A DNA stretch of 6,682 nt from Actinomycetota bacterium (GTDB lineage: Bacteria; Actinomycetota; Humimicrobiia; Humimicrobiales; Humimicrobiaceae), in NCBI GenBank assembly GCA_023475715.1, contig JAMCVO010000321.1:1-6682 (forward strand). The letters run 5' to 3'. A model generated the notes under the pieces. The model made no database searches. It saw nothing but the letters and a program-made list of their open reading frames with translations, and was not told the DNA's origin. How positions within the stretch are numbered: position 1 is the stretch's first letter; the number at the start of each line of letters is the position of its first letter. Shown in pieces: positions 6,296 through 6,682 of this stretch. Made by a program: the position numbers and the translations under genes.

Positions 6296-6682
6296 TAATT
6301 CCTATATGCTTCTATTCTCGTTTTAATTCCACTTATGCTTTCTTCGTCATAAATTGAAACCCCGACTATTTCTCGCTTAAATTTTTTTAGCAGTTTTATT
6401 TTATTTTTTAATTCCCCTCTTTCACCCAGATCCGTCTTTGTAAGCAGGATTACTTCTTTTTTCTCAAGCAGTGTCTGGTTATATTCTTTAAACTCTTTTA
6501 TGACAGTCTCATATGCTTTTACAGGATCCTTTTCCTGAGAATCTATGCAGTGTATTAGAATTTTTGTTTTTTCAATGTGTTTCAAAAACTGAAGACCAAG
6601 CCCTACTCCATTCGATGCGCCTTCAATCAAGCCGGGTATATCAGAAATAATAATTTTCCCCATAGCGCCAAGATTGGGTTCA
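6295..6682 (-). CDS. obg: GTPase Obg (CgtA), G domain only, N-terminus cut by window edge
   Basis: The frame enters from the right edge reading EPNLGAMGKIIISDIPGLIE and ends at TAA 6295-6297; the ATG at 6663 is internal, not the start. Obg is an essential GTPase that binds the large ribosomal subunit late in assembly and is linked to stress signalling. Seen here: PNLG of the switch I region, the G3 motif DIPGLIEGASNGVGLGLQFL, the HIEKTK helix, G4 as TKTD (family NKxD), and a G5-like SIYDEESISGI near the end. The glycine-rich Obg domain and the P-loop lie outside the window. The protein stops soon after G5, so there is no C-terminal OCT domain, as in many bacterial Obg proteins. In the MFS gene's orientation it is the upstream neighbour. 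Confidence 0.93.
   Translation of the reverse strand, partial: EPNLGAMGKIIISDIPGLIEGASNGVGLGLQFLKHIEKTKILIHCIDSQEKDPVKAYETVIKEFKEYNQTLLEKKEVILLTKTDLGERGELKNKIKLLKKFKREIVGVSIYDEESISGIKTRIEAYRN

Noticed and set aside
6252..6326. Short plus-strand frame (24 codons) with a CPLC motif and a GGGAG upstream
   Set aside because: It overlaps the end of obg antisense, has a single Cys pair only, and its first part coincides with the hairpin after obg; chance is the simplest reading.

Overview
This is an AT-rich stretch of ordinary bacterial chromosome. I see no phage, transposon, CRISPR or plasmid genes, no rRNA and no tRNA. The mix of short, mostly leaderless-looking genes suggests a Candidate Phyla Radiation bacterium (Patescibacteria, perhaps Microgenomates). 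Two things point that way: a 67-residue cysteine-headed membrane protein that resembles small proteins I associate with that group, and an Obg GTPase that stops right after its G domain. This placement is an inference from memory, not from a search.

Layout from left to right. The window opens inside a GNAT acetyltransferase on the minus strand (1-309). A divergent promoter region (310-416) separates it from a plus-strand pair: the small membrane protein (417-620) and a GT-C type, GT39/ArnT-like membrane glycosyltransferase (643-2370). The glycosyltransferase is cut by an in-frame TAG. It converges on a minus-strand membrane-channel gene of the conserved-TM-helix (MscS-associated) family (2367-3136), with the two stop codons overlapping in one CTAG. 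The channel gene carries a single-base frameshift. Upstream of it on the minus strand lie an intact class I SAM-dependent methyltransferase (3203-4087), a small alpha/beta hydrolase pseudogene (4152-4725) with one frameshift and one nonsense codon, an intact 12-helix MFS transporter (4899-6209), and the C-terminal part of the GTPase Obg (6295 to the right edge).

The genes do not form an obvious pathway. Most minus-strand genes appear to have their own promoter rather than sharing an operon. In four of them a TATAAT-like box ends only 6-7 bases before the start codon, which predicts leaderless mRNAs. The small membrane protein is the exception, with a textbook AAGGAGGT ribosome binding site.

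The main points of interest are the leaderless promoter pattern and the clustering of four lesions (two nonsense, two frameshift) in three neighbouring genes. The lesions could be real gene decay or sequence error. I do not see evidence for a new multi-gene system here.
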